Assembly (NCBI GenBank): GCA_022496205.1
Contig: WTXD01000326.1
Location: 1-12,331, forward strand
Source of the DNA: Gloeopeniophorella convolvens
Lineage: Eukaryota; Basidiomycota; Agaricomycetes; Russulales
Direction of reading: 5' to 3'
Length of the DNA stretch: 12,331 nt
A program made the position numbers and the translations under genes. Below are positions 1 to 8,466 of the stretch, piece by piece (position 1 is the stretch's first letter; each line of letters opens with the position of its first letter). The notes below the pieces were generated by a model, which had not been told where the DNA came from, did not search any database, and worked only from the letters and a program-made list of their open reading frames with translations.

Positions 1-632
1 TCTCCAGAGCGTGGGCGAGAGGTGAGTGTGAGTCCATCAAGCCAAGTTCGTTGGGCGCAGGCTGGGACTCCGCGTAGAATTAGTTGATGGTGTTGTGTCA
101 GGCGTGTCACCGCCACCACGCTCGGCGGCATGCTGCGGCGGCGGACCCGGAAGTGCACCGGCGGCGTGGTTCTGGGCAAAGTCCGCCCACGCGACCAACC
201 CACGACCCTCCTTGCCAACTCATCATGTTACTGCCAGCGGGTAGTTCTATGGGCCTCCACATGATGTCCTTACAGCATGTATACTACGTTGGCAGTCGCG
301 CGATACTGTAGCCTAGCTTACGCGAGCTACGGAATTGTAATCCGGGAGAACCTCAAGCCTCCCACTCGAATCCCTCATCGCTGCGCCGCTTCCAACGCCT
401 TGGAACAGTCACCACTATCTAGGTCCAAGGATGTATGGCTCTCAGCCGCGGCGGTATGTTGATGTTGTAAGTATGGTGTTGTATACGAATGCGTCGCCTG
501 TGCTCATAGATGCGCAGAAATACGTGCGAACAGCCTTGTCACCTTGCCTCCGCGCTCCGTGAAGAGCACCACGCACAATGCTGTTCGGGCCAGTTTCGGC
601 CTATCAATACATGCACCGCCCCCACTTCGAGT
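1..632. other. Left-edge spacer, no convincing gene
   Basis: No recognisable protein or RNA gene lies here. The + strand ORFs are short, overlapping and compositionally random. On the minus strand, 219 down to 37 is open for about 60 codons, rich in Ala, Gly, Pro and Thr, and ends in TGA at 39-37. It has no visible start or clear splice site, so it could be the tail of a minus-strand gene or chance. The right part, about 501-551, resembles the DNA upstream of copy 4 and belongs to the copy 1 promoter region. Confidence 0.5.
501..551 (+). repeat. Upstream block B of copy 1, shared with copy 4
   Basis: The stretch aligns with 8284-8330 ahead of copy 4. Both contain a CAT-GAT-CGCAG core followed by CGAACAGCCTT and TTGCCTCC, with a few substitutions and a short gap. 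The block is not apparent upstream of copies 2 or 3. It is most simply a remnant of a duplicated promoter-distal region; a regulatory role is possible but not shown. Confidence 0.55.
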
Positions 633-640
633 CATATAGT
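633..640 (+). promoter_or_regulatory. TATA-like box of F-box copy 1
   Basis: CATATAGT lies about 63 bases upstream of the ATG at 698. It sits in a segment (ATACATGCAC-GCCCCCACTT) nearly identical to that before copy 2. A pyrimidine-rich tract follows before the start codon, as expected of a fungal core promoter. All five copies have a TATA-like element at a similar place. Confidence 0.5.
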
Positions 641-697
641 GCCAGCGGCTCGCGCGCTCCTTTCCCCGTTCCCCAAACAGCCCGACCCCGGATTCTC

Positions 698-2290
698 ATG
701 GAGCGCGAGCATACCAGGTCAACAGGGCTGATCTCCAAGAGACCATGTCAATCTCCACATGTGACGCCACAGGAACTGTCGTGTTGGTAGCCGCTCATAT
801 CGTGTCTGAGTGTTGTTTGCTGACTTGCATGTTAGTGCAGCATCGCCGTCGCGCGACGTTTGATCTGCTCCCTGAGAACGTGCTCTTGGACATATTTGCT
901 ACCCGCAAGTACGAGGATGCTAACCCGTGGAGATGGGACAGACTGGCACACGTGTGCCGAACGTGGCGCCGCGTCGTCCTCTCCTCGCCACGCCGTCTCA
1001 ACCTGCTCCTTCTCTGTACATACGGGAAGCCCGTTGTGGATATCCTCGATCACTGGTCGGGCTTTCCCATTTTCATCGATTACGATCCCGACAAGAGGCG
1101 AAGTCTTACCCCAGAAGACGAAGACAACATCATATATGCCCTCCAGCATTCTTCCCGCATATTTCGGATGTCATTCCCCGTGACGTCTTCGCTCGCGGCC
1201 AAATTAGCTACCGCGCCATGGGAGAAGACCCATTTCCGATGCTGGTTTACCTCGCCCTTTCCTGTGTCAAGGGCGAACCTGAGGTCACGCTTCCAAGGGG
1301 TTCTTGAACGCTTCTGCCCCAGAATTAAAACTCATTCGTCTTGGAGGCGTTGTTGTCCCGTCACTGCCGAATATCCTCACGTCGACCGGAGACCTTCGGA
1401 ACCTCTTCATCAGGCGTATTCCAGAGGCGGGATATCTCTCACCTGCCGCTCTCACCCCGCACATCTCTGCCATGACTCACCTCAGCTGCCTCGACATCCA
1501 TTACCTTCCCTCTGCTTCCCATCCGCAAGCCGCAGGGAGAGCACGCTCGCCCCCGTCGCTCACAACCGTAGTCCTGCCAGGACTCTAGATATTCCAGTTT
1601 CGGGGTGCCAGCGAAGACCTTGAAGACCTTGTATCGCGCTTCGTCGCTCCTCGCTTGAGGATGGTCAAAATACACCTACACCATCAGCTTATCATCGACC
1701 TGACGCACCTGGCTTTGTTCCTTTCCCGCTGCAACACACTCGTGAACTGTACGAATGTCAATCTAAACATCAAGAGAGGATCAGGTGCCTCTCTCAGGGT
1801 GAGGGACAGAGCAATCCTTCATTTAGATGTGGAATGCGAACCTTTAGATTGGCAAATCTCTGCACTGGCACAGATCTGCGCCTCTTTACACCATACTGCC
1901 CTCTCGACCATGAAGAGCCTCGAGATCTCAATTAACGGTTCAGTCAAAAGTCCAACGCCGGTGCCCGAACCAGATGAAGATGAGCCCGAGCCAGAACAAT
2001 GGCTCGAGCTCCTGCAGCCGTTCAACATCGTAGAGGAGCTCTGGCTGAAAGACTCAAGTGCCTCGAGCGGGTTCTGCCAGACGCTCGGTACGCTAACCAG
2101 CGGTGGGGAGGAGGCCCTGATCGTGCTGCCTGCGCTGCGCGGGGTGGTCCTGGGGGCGGAGTCCGAAGAACAGGGTAGCGCGCTTGCGCAGGCGTTGGAT
2201 CTCTTTGTCGAGGCTCGCCGCCTTGCTGACAGACCTGTCACAGTTACTCATCACACCCGACCACCGCTTCTCGACACCCGCAGTGGATAG
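698..2290 (+). pseudogene. F-box/LRR-like protein, copy 1 (decayed)
   Basis: This is a disabled paralogue of copies 2 and 3. Exon 1 (698-782, 28 codons, ending TPQELS) and exon 2 (from 836) join in phase 1 across a 53-base intron. The F-box reads LLPENVLLDIF, then WRWDRLAHVCRTWRR. Against copies 2 and 3 there is a one-base deletion near 1220-1224 (in TGGGA), another near 1292-1294 (CCC to CC), and an in-frame TAG at 1586-1588 where the others encode Thr. Homology then continues in the same frame to 2290, including PEPEQWLELLQPF and FVEARRLADRPV. As it stands, the spliced message would give about 290 residues: some 157 native ones with the F-box, then frameshifted sequence ending at 1623. The deletions lie in short base runs and could be read errors. 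The stop needs at least two substitutions from ACG, which argues for real decay. Confidence 0.88.
783..835 (+). other. Intron of copy 1 (53 nt, phase 1)
   Basis: Donor GTTGGT is at 783, branch sequence TGCTGAC at 818-824, and acceptor TAG ends at 835, 12 bases after the branch A. The other four copies use CAG. The intron aligns closely with that of copy 3. Splicing joins the frame of the ATG at 698 to the F-box frame. Confidence 0.8.
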
Positions 2291-2655
2291 AGTATGGGCA
2301 GTATCAGTGACGTACGACTAAGATAAACCACTCCTCTGAGTGTCTAGCACCTTTCATACTATGTGACGCGTCCGATGAGCAAGTAATTATTGTGCTTATT
2401 GGCTTGGTGAACGATGCAAATTACAATGTCCGATTCGGTCGGACAGGAAGCTCCGACAGTGGGCGGCTGGCTGTGGGAACCTGTGGGCGGTCTGGTTGGA
2501 CGTTGGTCAACGATAGGCAGCGACTCAGGGTCGGTGGTTGTCGAATATCAGTGCTCTGTACCATGGCCATCGTCAACGTGCATTCCGGCAAGTAAACGGT
2601 ACCTTGGCTGCATCGCTCCGACCTCCTAGCTCCGCTCAAGCCCTATGGTCCAAAT
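2291..2655 (+). repeat. 3' flank of copy 1, duplicated block C
   Basis: This non-coding flank is homologous to the flanks after copy 2 (about 4869-5140) and copy 3 (about 7874-8245). Shared landmarks are GACG-ACGAC-AAGATA, a CTAGCAC-TTTC-ATACTAT stretch, AAATTACAATGTCCGATTCGG near 2417-2437, GGTTGGACGTTG, CCATGGCCATCG and AGCTCCGCTCAAGCC. The 3' UTR and poly(A) site probably lie here, but there is no AATAAA and no defined terminator. The small ORFs in it are not conserved as proteins. Confidence 0.75.
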
Positions 2656-2979
2656 GAGCTCGAACGGACGATATGGTCCAGGACGACACTCCAAGTGTAC
2701 AGCGACCGACTCGACTCGTCAGACGGACGCGCCATACATAATCGCGCGGCGCGCGGCGCGCGCCTGAGTCCGACTCACGGCACACGCACGATCTACTCGC
2801 ACCTGCCCAGATAGATACTCATCCCCGCCGGAGACGATGCTCGAGACGGAACGCAGAGTGGGCCAGAACGTACTTCTGGGAAGGCATTGCGCACGTGCAT
2901 AGAGGTGTGTAGTCAAGACAGCAAGGACGAAGAAGTGGCGCGCTGACTGCATGTAGTACGCAATCCTTGGTGAGAAGAA
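2656..2979. other. Unique spacer between copies 1 and 2
   Basis: I see no gene. The stretch holds two TATGGTCCA nonamers (2644-2652, just inside the flank, and about 2672-2680) and a run made almost only of alternating C and G at about 2743-2763. It separates the duplicated 3' flank of copy 1 from the promoter block of copy 2 and matches nothing else in the window that I can see. Confidence 0.4.
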
Positions 2980-3297
2980 AGGAGACCCTGGTGATTGGAG
3001 CAAACAAGGGGTCGAGGCTGGGAAATGCTGGAATCTCCAGCCTGTCAGAGACGGTGGGGTCGAGGGTGTGTTATGTGATGACATTGGCCGCGACATTCGG
3101 AAGAGTTCGGAAGTCACGCTGAAGCCCCTGCCAAGAATACAAAAACACTAAGCACTAGGCTTCGAGCGAAAATTCGAGACCCCATGATACATGCACTGCC
3201 CCCACTTTAATTCATATAGCCTTGCCAGGCGGCCTCCGGAGACTTGCGCGGTCACCCCCACAGTTCCTCTCAAATCGCGCGAGACTCCGAACTCCGC
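2980..3297 (+). repeat. Promoter block A of copy 2, shared with copy 3
   Basis: The block is homologous to about 5996-6299. Matching landmarks are GAGACGGTGGGG, ATGTGA-G-CATTG, GACATTC, TCACGCTG-AGCC, a TTCGAG-TTCGAGACC motif pair, and the TATA-proximal GCAC-GCC-CC-ACTT. Matching sequence continues to the start codon. It therefore travelled with the gene as a promoter-plus-gene unit. Confidence 0.7.
3213..3220 (+). promoter_or_regulatory. TATA-like box of F-box copy 2
   Basis: CATATAGC lies about 83 bases ahead of the ATG at 3298, in the same local context as in copy 1. The transcription start would be expected in the following C-rich stretch. Confidence 0.45.
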
Positions 3298-4868
3298 ATG
3301 GAGGGTACTGAGCGTAGATCAGCAAGGCTGATCGCCAGGAGAGGACGTCTTGAATCTCCCCATGCGACCCCACATGAACTGTCATGTTAGTAGCTGCTCA
3401 CATCGTATACGAGTTTCGCGTACTGACTTGCACTTCAGCGCAACGTCGCGACCGCGTGGCGATTTCCCTGCTCCCTGAGAACGTGCTCTTGGATATATTT
3501 GCTATCCGCGCTCACGAGGATACCATCCCGTGGAGATGGGACAGAGTCGCGCATGTGTGCCGAATGTGGCGCCGCGTTGTCCTCTCCTCGCCGCGCCGTC
3601 TCAATCTGCGCATTCTCTGCACATATGGGAAGCCCGTCGTGGATATTCTCGATCACTGGTCACGCTTTCCCATCTTCATCGATTATGATCCCGACGAGAG
3701 GCGAAGTCTGACCTCAGAAGATGAAGACAACATCATATATGCTCTCCAGCATCCTTCCCGCATATCTCGGATGTCATTCCCCGTGGCACCTTCACTCGCG
3801 ACCAAATTAGCTACCGTGCTGTGGGAAGAAGACCCATTTCCGATGCTGGCTTACCTCGACCTTGCCTGCCCCAAGGGCGAACCTGAGGTCACGCTTCCCA
3901 AGGGGTTCTTGAGCGCTTCTGCCCCATGCTTGGCACGGATTCGTCTTAGAGGCGTCGTCGTCCCGTCACTGCCGAAGATCCTCGCGTCTACCGAAGTCCT
4001 ACAGGGACTTGCTATTAGGCGCATTCCAGAGGCAGGATATTTCTCACCTACTGTTCTCATCCCGCACATCTCTGCCATGTCCCATCTCCGCAGCCTCGAC
4101 ATCCATTACCTTCCCTCTGCTTCACACCACCAGGCTGCAGGAAGAGCACACTCGCCGTCATCGCCCACAACCGCAGTCCTGCCAGCACTTACGATATTCC
4201 GATTTCGGGGTGCCAGCGAAGACCTTGAAGACCTTGTATCGTGCTTCGTCGCTCCTCGCTTAAGGATGATCAAAATAGCGCTGCACAATCAGCTTATCAT
4301 CGACCTGACACACCTGGCTCTATTCCTTTCCCACTGCGACACTCTCGTTCCCTGTACGAACGCCCGTCTGACCATCAGGAGGGGGTTAGGGGCCTCTCTC
4401 CACATGTCGGATGATGCAATCCTAAATTTGGGTGCAGAATGTAGACCGTTAGATTGGCAAATTTCCGCACTGGCGCAGATCTGCGCCTCTCTACACCACA
4501 CTCCCCTCTCGACCATGAAGAACCTCGAGATCGTATTTGACGACTCACTCAAAAATCCAACGCCGATGCTCGAACCAGGTCAAGATGAGCCCGAGCCTGA
4601 ACAATGGCTCGAGCTCCTGCAACCATTCAACATCATAGAGGAGCTCCGGCTGAAAGGCCCAGGTATCTCCAGTAGCTTCTGCCAGGCTCTCCGTACGTTG
4701 GCAGCCAGCGATGCGGAGGGGGTCCTATCTGTGCTGCCTGCACTGCGCGAATTGTGCCTGCATGCGAAGTCCGGAAAACATATTCGCGCGCTTGCGCAGA
4801 CATTAAACCCCTTTGTCGAAGCTCGCTACCTTGCTGACGAACCTGTCAAAGTTAGCTATTACACCTGA
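3298..4868 (+). CDS. F-box/LRR-like protein, copy 2 (505 aa)
   Basis: This is a predicted substrate receptor of an SCF ubiquitin ligase; the F-box would bind Skp1 and the C-terminal part the target. Exons are 3298-3385 and 3439-4868, giving 505 residues. Residues 1-30 form a basic leader ending TPHELS. The F-box is at about 40-86: LLPENVLLDIF at 40-50, a ten-residue loop, W61-R-W, VCRMWRR at 69-75, then LSSPRRLNL. Residues from about 165 contain irregular leucine-rich segments (YLDLAC, RIRLRGV, LDIHYLP, EELRLKG, LRELCLH) rather than canonical repeats. An acidic PEPEQWLELL linker contains W419, and FVEARYLAD starts at 488. The ATG is chosen because its frame, context (GCATGG) and length match the other copies. 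The C-terminus is short because CGA, kept in copies 1 and 4, is TGA here. The reading frame is intact. Family assignment is firm; the target is unknown. Confidence 0.9.
3386..3438 (+). other. Intron of copy 2 (53 nt, phase 1)
   Basis: Donor GTTAGT is at 3386, branch TACTGAC at 3421-3427, and acceptor CAG ends at 3438. An ATG at 3384 straddles the donor and reads through the unspliced intron in the frame of exon 2, so an intron-retaining message could give a 494-residue form. The spliced form is favoured because donor, branch, acceptor, length and phase are constant across all five copies. Confidence 0.85.
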
Positions 4869-5145
4869 CAATCGCTTCGCCGTGGGCAGAGTATGGGTAC
4901 AGTGCCATAGACTCGTCGTATAGCCCGCTCATCCAAATACCTAGTACTCTCGTACTATATATGAGGCGTCCGATAAGCACACGATGATTGTGCTTGTTGG
5001 AACTTGGCTCGGTAATCGACGCGAATTACAATCTATTACAATCCTCGATTCGATCCGACAGGAGCTCGCGTCTTGAGGATTCGGTAACAGCGTCAGCTGT
5101 GGGAGGCTGTGGGCGGTTTGGTTGGACGTTGGCCAACGTTGGAAG
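4869..5145 (+). repeat. 3' flank of copy 2, duplicated block C
   Basis: The flank is homologous to those of copies 1 and 3 but more diverged. It keeps GCAGAGTATGGG, ATACCTAGTACT-TCGTACTATAT, CGCGAATTACAATC, CGATTCG-TCCGACAGG and GGTTGGACGTTGGCCAACG. A small local duplication, ATTACAATC twice at about 5026-5043, is private to this copy. Homology fades near 5145, where unrelated sequence begins. No gene is seen. Confidence 0.65.
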
Positions 5146-5429
5146 GAGATGCGGCGGGAGGCCTTGAGGTCGGGCACACCTGTCCGGGTAAGATGAGAAA
5201 GTGCGATCGCGACTCGGAGGACGATGTAGTTCGGCCATTTCCGGTGTAGCTTTCTGTTGCATGCTCGTCCTCGTGATTTTGACCTTTCAGCCTCGCGTCA
5301 CTTTCACAGGCATCCCTCGCTTCATGACAGGGACTCCCTATTCCATCAAGACGCGCACTCCGTGTGTGTGTGCCTCTTCGTGCCGGCCGACAGCCCCGCT
5401 CGCAATCATGCGCCGCCCTGCCCCCGCAG
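5146..5429. other. Spacer preceding the trapped gene fragment
   Basis: No recognisable gene is present; ORFs on both strands are short and unconserved. The right end carries a GTGTGTGTGT run at about 5361-5370 and CCCCCGCAG ending at 5429. That could be the donor region and acceptor of an intron leading into the coding fragment that follows, but no convincing upstream exon was found. Confidence 0.35.
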
Positions 5430-6009
5430 ATACTCGTCGCGCTCGCGCTCGCCGCTGCGGAAGTCGGTGCGCCGGGCGCCAGGCGCACCGTTGCGGAGGA
5501 GTGGGTCGCGTGCCTCGTGCCCGCGTCAGGCGAGGGCGAGGGACACGACAAGGCGGTCGAGGTGTACTGCATGATCCTCCTCCCGGCGCCCGACAAGCGC
5601 GCGTATGCGGCGCAGTTCCTGGAGTACAAGACGGAGCTGCCCGCCACAAGCCGTGGGGTGCGTGTGGTGCCGCTGTCTACCCTGGGAAGTGCACTGACGT
5701 TTTGACCTGTAGCATCTCATCGAGTCGTTCGTTGCCCTGCGCACACGGCATGAACGCGGCAGTTGCAGCTGCCGCCGCCCGGGCCGACCCAAGCCCGACC
5801 CAACGTCCACCCTTCTACAGCCCTCGACGTCGTCCGCGCCGCTACCCGCGGCCGACGCGACACCAACGCCCTCGCACACCGCCTCGCCCACGCTCTCCAG
5901 CTCCTCCGTGTCGAACAACTTGACACGCCACCATGCCGGCCAACACACGGCCGCACGCGAAACACCTCCCCACCGGCGAATCCGGCTACATTCAACAAAG
6001 AAACTTTAG
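5430..6009 (+). pseudogene. Fragment of an unrelated intron-containing gene
   Basis: The frame from 5430 to 5657 has strong G/C bias at third codon positions, unlike the F-box genes, and reads like real protein (VAEEWVACLVPA, AVEVYCMILLPAPD, QFLEYKTELPATSRG). A 55-base intron follows: GTGCGT at 5658, CACTGAC near 5692-5698, TAG ending at 5712. Phase 0 continues HLIESFVALRTRHE and then a Ser/Pro/Thr-rich stretch to a TAG at 6007-6009. CAG before 5430 may be an acceptor; the upstream frame is open to 5364, but no N-terminal exon is recognised. The right end coincides with the start of the copy 3 promoter block, so the stop may belong to the junction. From memory the pattern faintly recalls Pex26-type peroxins of mushrooms, but I cannot confirm this. 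It is probably a truncated duplicate of a gene located elsewhere. Confidence 0.5.
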
Positions 6010-6299
6010 TAATCAGAGCACATAGGGGGTTGAGGATTTTGGCAGAGACCGATGCTAGGAAGGGCTGCGAATCTTCAGGACAGAGACGGTGGGGAGGCTA
6101 TACCATGTGACGGCATTGACGACAGGACATTCAGGGGTCACGCTGGAGCCTGAGAACAGATAAACACCACTTCGAGCCAGCTTCGAGACCTAACCATACG
6201 CACCGCCGTCCCTACTTCGGGCCATATAAGTGCAGCGGCTTGCGTGGTTCAGTTTCCCCACGGTTCCTCAAACCTTCGACGTCTCGACCCTGGCCCCGC
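5996..6299 (+). repeat. Promoter block A of copy 3, shared with copy 2
   Basis: This is the counterpart of 2980-3297: GAGCACATAGGGGGTTGAGG, GAGACGGTGGGG, CATGTGACGGCATTGAC, GACATTC, GGTCACGCTGGAGCC and the paired TTCGAG motifs. It abuts the trapped gene fragment, so the duplication breakpoint is probably near 5990-6010. Confidence 0.7.
6223..6230 (+). promoter_or_regulatory. TATA box of F-box copy 3
   Basis: CATATAAG lies about 75 bases before the ATG at 6300 and is one of the best TATA matches of the five copies. Upstream it has the shared GCACCGCC-TCC-TACTTCGGG context. Confidence 0.5.
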
Positions 6300-7873
6300 A
6301 TGGAGGGCAAGCGTAGATCAGCGAGGCTGATCCCCAAGAGAGCACGTCTCGAATCTGTGACCCCACAGGGACTGTCGTGTGGGTAGCTGCTCACATCGCG
6401 TACGAGTGTTGTTTGCTGACTTACGTTTCAGTGCCACATCGCCGTCGCGCGACGTTTGAACTGCTCCCTGAGAACGTGCTTTTGGACATATTCGATAGGA
6501 TCCGCCCTTACAATCATTACAGAGACAACAGACCGTGGAGATGGGACAGACTCGCACACGTGTGCCGAATGTGGCGCAGTGTCGTCCTTTCCTCGCCATG
6601 CCGTCTCAATCTGTTCCTTCACTGTACATACGGGAAGCCCGTCGTGGATATTCTCGACCACTGGTCGCACTTTCCCATCCTCATCGATTACGATCACTAC
6701 AAGAGGCGAAGTCTGACCCCGGAGGATGAAGACAACATCATATATGCTCTCCAGCATCCTTCCCGCATATTCCGAGTATCATTTCCCGTGACGCCTTCGC
6801 TCGCGGCCAAATTAGCTACCGCACCGTGGGGAGAAGACCCGTTTCCGATGCTGGTCCACCTCTACCTTTTCTGCCCCAAGGGCGGACCTGAGGTCGCGCT
6901 TCCCAAGGGGTTCTTGAACGCCTCCGCCCCACGCTTAGAACATATTCGTCTTGGAGGTGTCACCATCCCGTCACTGCCAAAGGTCCTTGCGTCGACCGAA
7001 GACCTTTGCGGACTCGCTATTAGGCGTATTCCAGAGGCAGGATATTTCTCACCTGCCACTCTTATTCCGCACATCTCTGCCATGTCCCATCTTCGCATCC
7101 TCGACATCCATTACCTTCCCTCTGCTTCACACCCACAAGCCGCAGGAAGAGCACGCTCGTCGCCGTCGCTCACAACCATAGTCCTGCCAGCGCTCACGGA
7201 ACTCCATTTTCGGGGTGCCAGTGAAGACCTCGAATACCTCGTATCGCGCTTTGTCGCTCCTGGCCTAGTGGTGGTCAAAATAACTCTGCACAATCAGCTC
7301 ACCATCGACCTGACGTACCTGGCTTTTTTCCTTTCCCGCTGCAACATTCTCGCACACTGTACGGATGTCGATCTGAACATCAGGAGGGGATCGGGAGCAT
7401 CTCTCCAGATGTCGGACAGAACACTATTTCATTTGGACATAGAATGCAAAGCGTTAGATTGGCAAGTCTCCGCACTTGCGCAGATCTGCGCCTCTTTACA
7501 CCATACTATCCTCTCGACCATGGAGAGGCTCATTATCTCGCTTGACAATTTAGCCAGAAGTGCAACGCCGGTGCCCGAGCCAGGTCAAGATGAGCCCGAG
7601 CCAGAACAGTGGCTCGAGCTCCTGCGGCCGTTCAACACCATAGAGGATCTCTGGCTGAAAGACCCAGGTGTTTCAAGCGGGTTCTGCCAGGCACTGCGTA
7701 CGTTACCCAGCGGTGGGGAAGGGGCCTTACATCTTCTTCCTGCGCTGCGAGAGTTGGTCCTGATGGCAGCGTCTGGAGAACAGAGTCGCGCGCTTGTGCA
7801 GGTGTTGGACCCTTTTGTCGAGGCTCGCCGCCTTGCTGACAGACCTCTCACAGTTAGCTATTATGGTGGGTAG
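6300..7873 (+). CDS. F-box/LRR-like protein, copy 3 (506 aa)
   Basis: This intact paralogue is close to copies 1 and 2 along its whole length. Exons are 6300-6378 (26 codons plus one base, ending TPQGLS) and 6432-7873. The F-box has LLPENVLLDIF at 37-47, a 14-residue loop (48-61) containing His, Tyr and Arg, WRW at 62-64 and VCRMW at 70-74. It continues with the LSSP, TYGKPVVDILDHW and LTPEDEDNIIYALQHP signatures shared by all copies. The leucine-rich part follows (HLRILDIHYLP, LTELHFRGASEDLEYLV), then PEPEQWLELL with W420, and FVEARRLADRPLTVSY near the end. The C-terminus ends early because about 30 bases present in copy 1 (around 2255-2290) are missing before the TAG. The likely role is an SCF target receptor acting in cytoplasm or nucleus; no signal peptide or membrane segment is seen. 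Gene and family assignment is strong; the target is unknown. Confidence 0.9.
6379..6431 (+). other. Intron of copy 3 (53 nt, phase 1)
   Basis: Donor GTGGGT is at 6379, branch TGCTGAC at 6414-6420, and acceptor TTTCAG ends at 6431. The intron has no stop in the exon 2 frame, so an ORF-only reading wrongly extends the gene into it from a GTG at 6377. Confidence 0.85.
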
Positions 7874-8245
7874 TATCACTGACGCACGACCAAGATATCC
7901 CACTTGTTTGAATACCTAGCACTTTCTCATACTATATGTGATGCGTTTGATGAGCAGGTAGTTCGGATTGCAGTGCTTTGTCGGCTTCGTGAACGACGCA
8001 AATTACAATGTCCGATTCGGTCTGATGGGAAACTCCGGCGGGCGGCAGCCTGCGGCAATGGGCGGCAAGTTGGTTGGACCCTGTTGGACCGGACGTTGTC
8101 GACGACAGGCAGCGACTCAAAGTCGATTACCTTCGAATCAAAATTTGTGCCATGGCCATCGCGCGCTCGCCAACATGTACTCTAGTAAACTTCAACCTGG
8201 CCGCATCGCCCCACTCCTCCCAGCTCCGCTCAAGCCGTAGTACGG
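7874..8245 (+). repeat. 3' flank of copy 3, duplicated block C
   Basis: The flank aligns with that of copy 1 over most of its length: GACGCACGACCAAGATA, ATACCTAGCACTTTCTCATACTATATG, GACGCAAATTACAATGTCCGATTCGGTC at about 7995-8022, GGCAGCGACTCA, GCCATGGCCATCG and AGCTCCGCTCAAGCC. No protein-coding gene is seen. It probably contains the 3' UTR of copy 3. Confidence 0.75.
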
Positions 8246-8283
8246 TCCCAATGCCCTATAGTCCGCAAGGCTGAGACCTATTC

Positions 8284-8330
8284 TGTGTCCATGGATACGC
8301 AGGTACGAACAGCCTTCTCATTTGCCTCCT
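8284..8330 (+). repeat. Upstream block B of copy 4, shared with copy 1
   Basis: The stretch matches 501-551 (CATGGATACGCAG, then GTACGAACAGCCTT and TTTGCCTCC). It follows almost directly on the 3' flank of copy 3, so the spacer here is short. Confidence 0.55.
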
Positions 8331-8400
8331 ACATCACGCACTTGGTCTTTCGAGCCTGCTTCGAAATCCAAGTTAAGGTGCATCGCTCTCACCACCCCGG

Positions 8401-8410
8401 CCTATATAGT
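8401..8410 (+). promoter_or_regulatory. TATA box of F-box copy 4
   Basis: CCTATATAGT lies about 64 bases before the ATG at 8467 and is followed by a pyrimidine-rich tract (CTCCCCTTCCCGTTCCCCC) that also resembles the one before copy 1. Confidence 0.5.
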
Positions 8411-8466
8411 ACCAAGGAAGTCGTGCTCCCCTTCCCGTTCCCCCAACTGTTCAACTTTGTTTCCAC

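Noticed and set aside
355..385. tRNA B-box-like CTCGAATCCC
   Set aside because: The preceding GGT is absent, no A box or cloverleaf can be folded around it, and no terminator T-run follows.
745..840. Alternative model of copy 1: start at 745 with a phase-0 intron 787-840
   Set aside because: It works arithmetically for copy 1 only. The donor GTAGCC is weaker, the acceptor does not align with the CAG of copies 2-5, and no equivalent ATG exists in the other copies.
1819..2241. 140-codon minus-strand ORF antisense to copy 1
   Set aside because: It is Ser-rich antisense sequence; similar shadows occur opposite copies 2 and 3 without conserved start or stop positions, so it follows from the codon bias of the sense strand.
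5093..5647. 184-codon minus-strand ORF
   Set aside because: It is a shadow of the GC3-rich + strand exon and runs into the duplicated 3' flank of copy 2, which is non-coding in the other copies. Its Ala/Arg/Ser composition is typical of antisense to GC-rich codons.
5201..5923. 240-codon + strand ORF through the trapped fragment
   Set aside because: In this frame the stretch is Arg/Pro-rich and low-complexity. The frame used for the fragment has GC3 bias, plausible helices and matching splice signals, so this one is out of phase.
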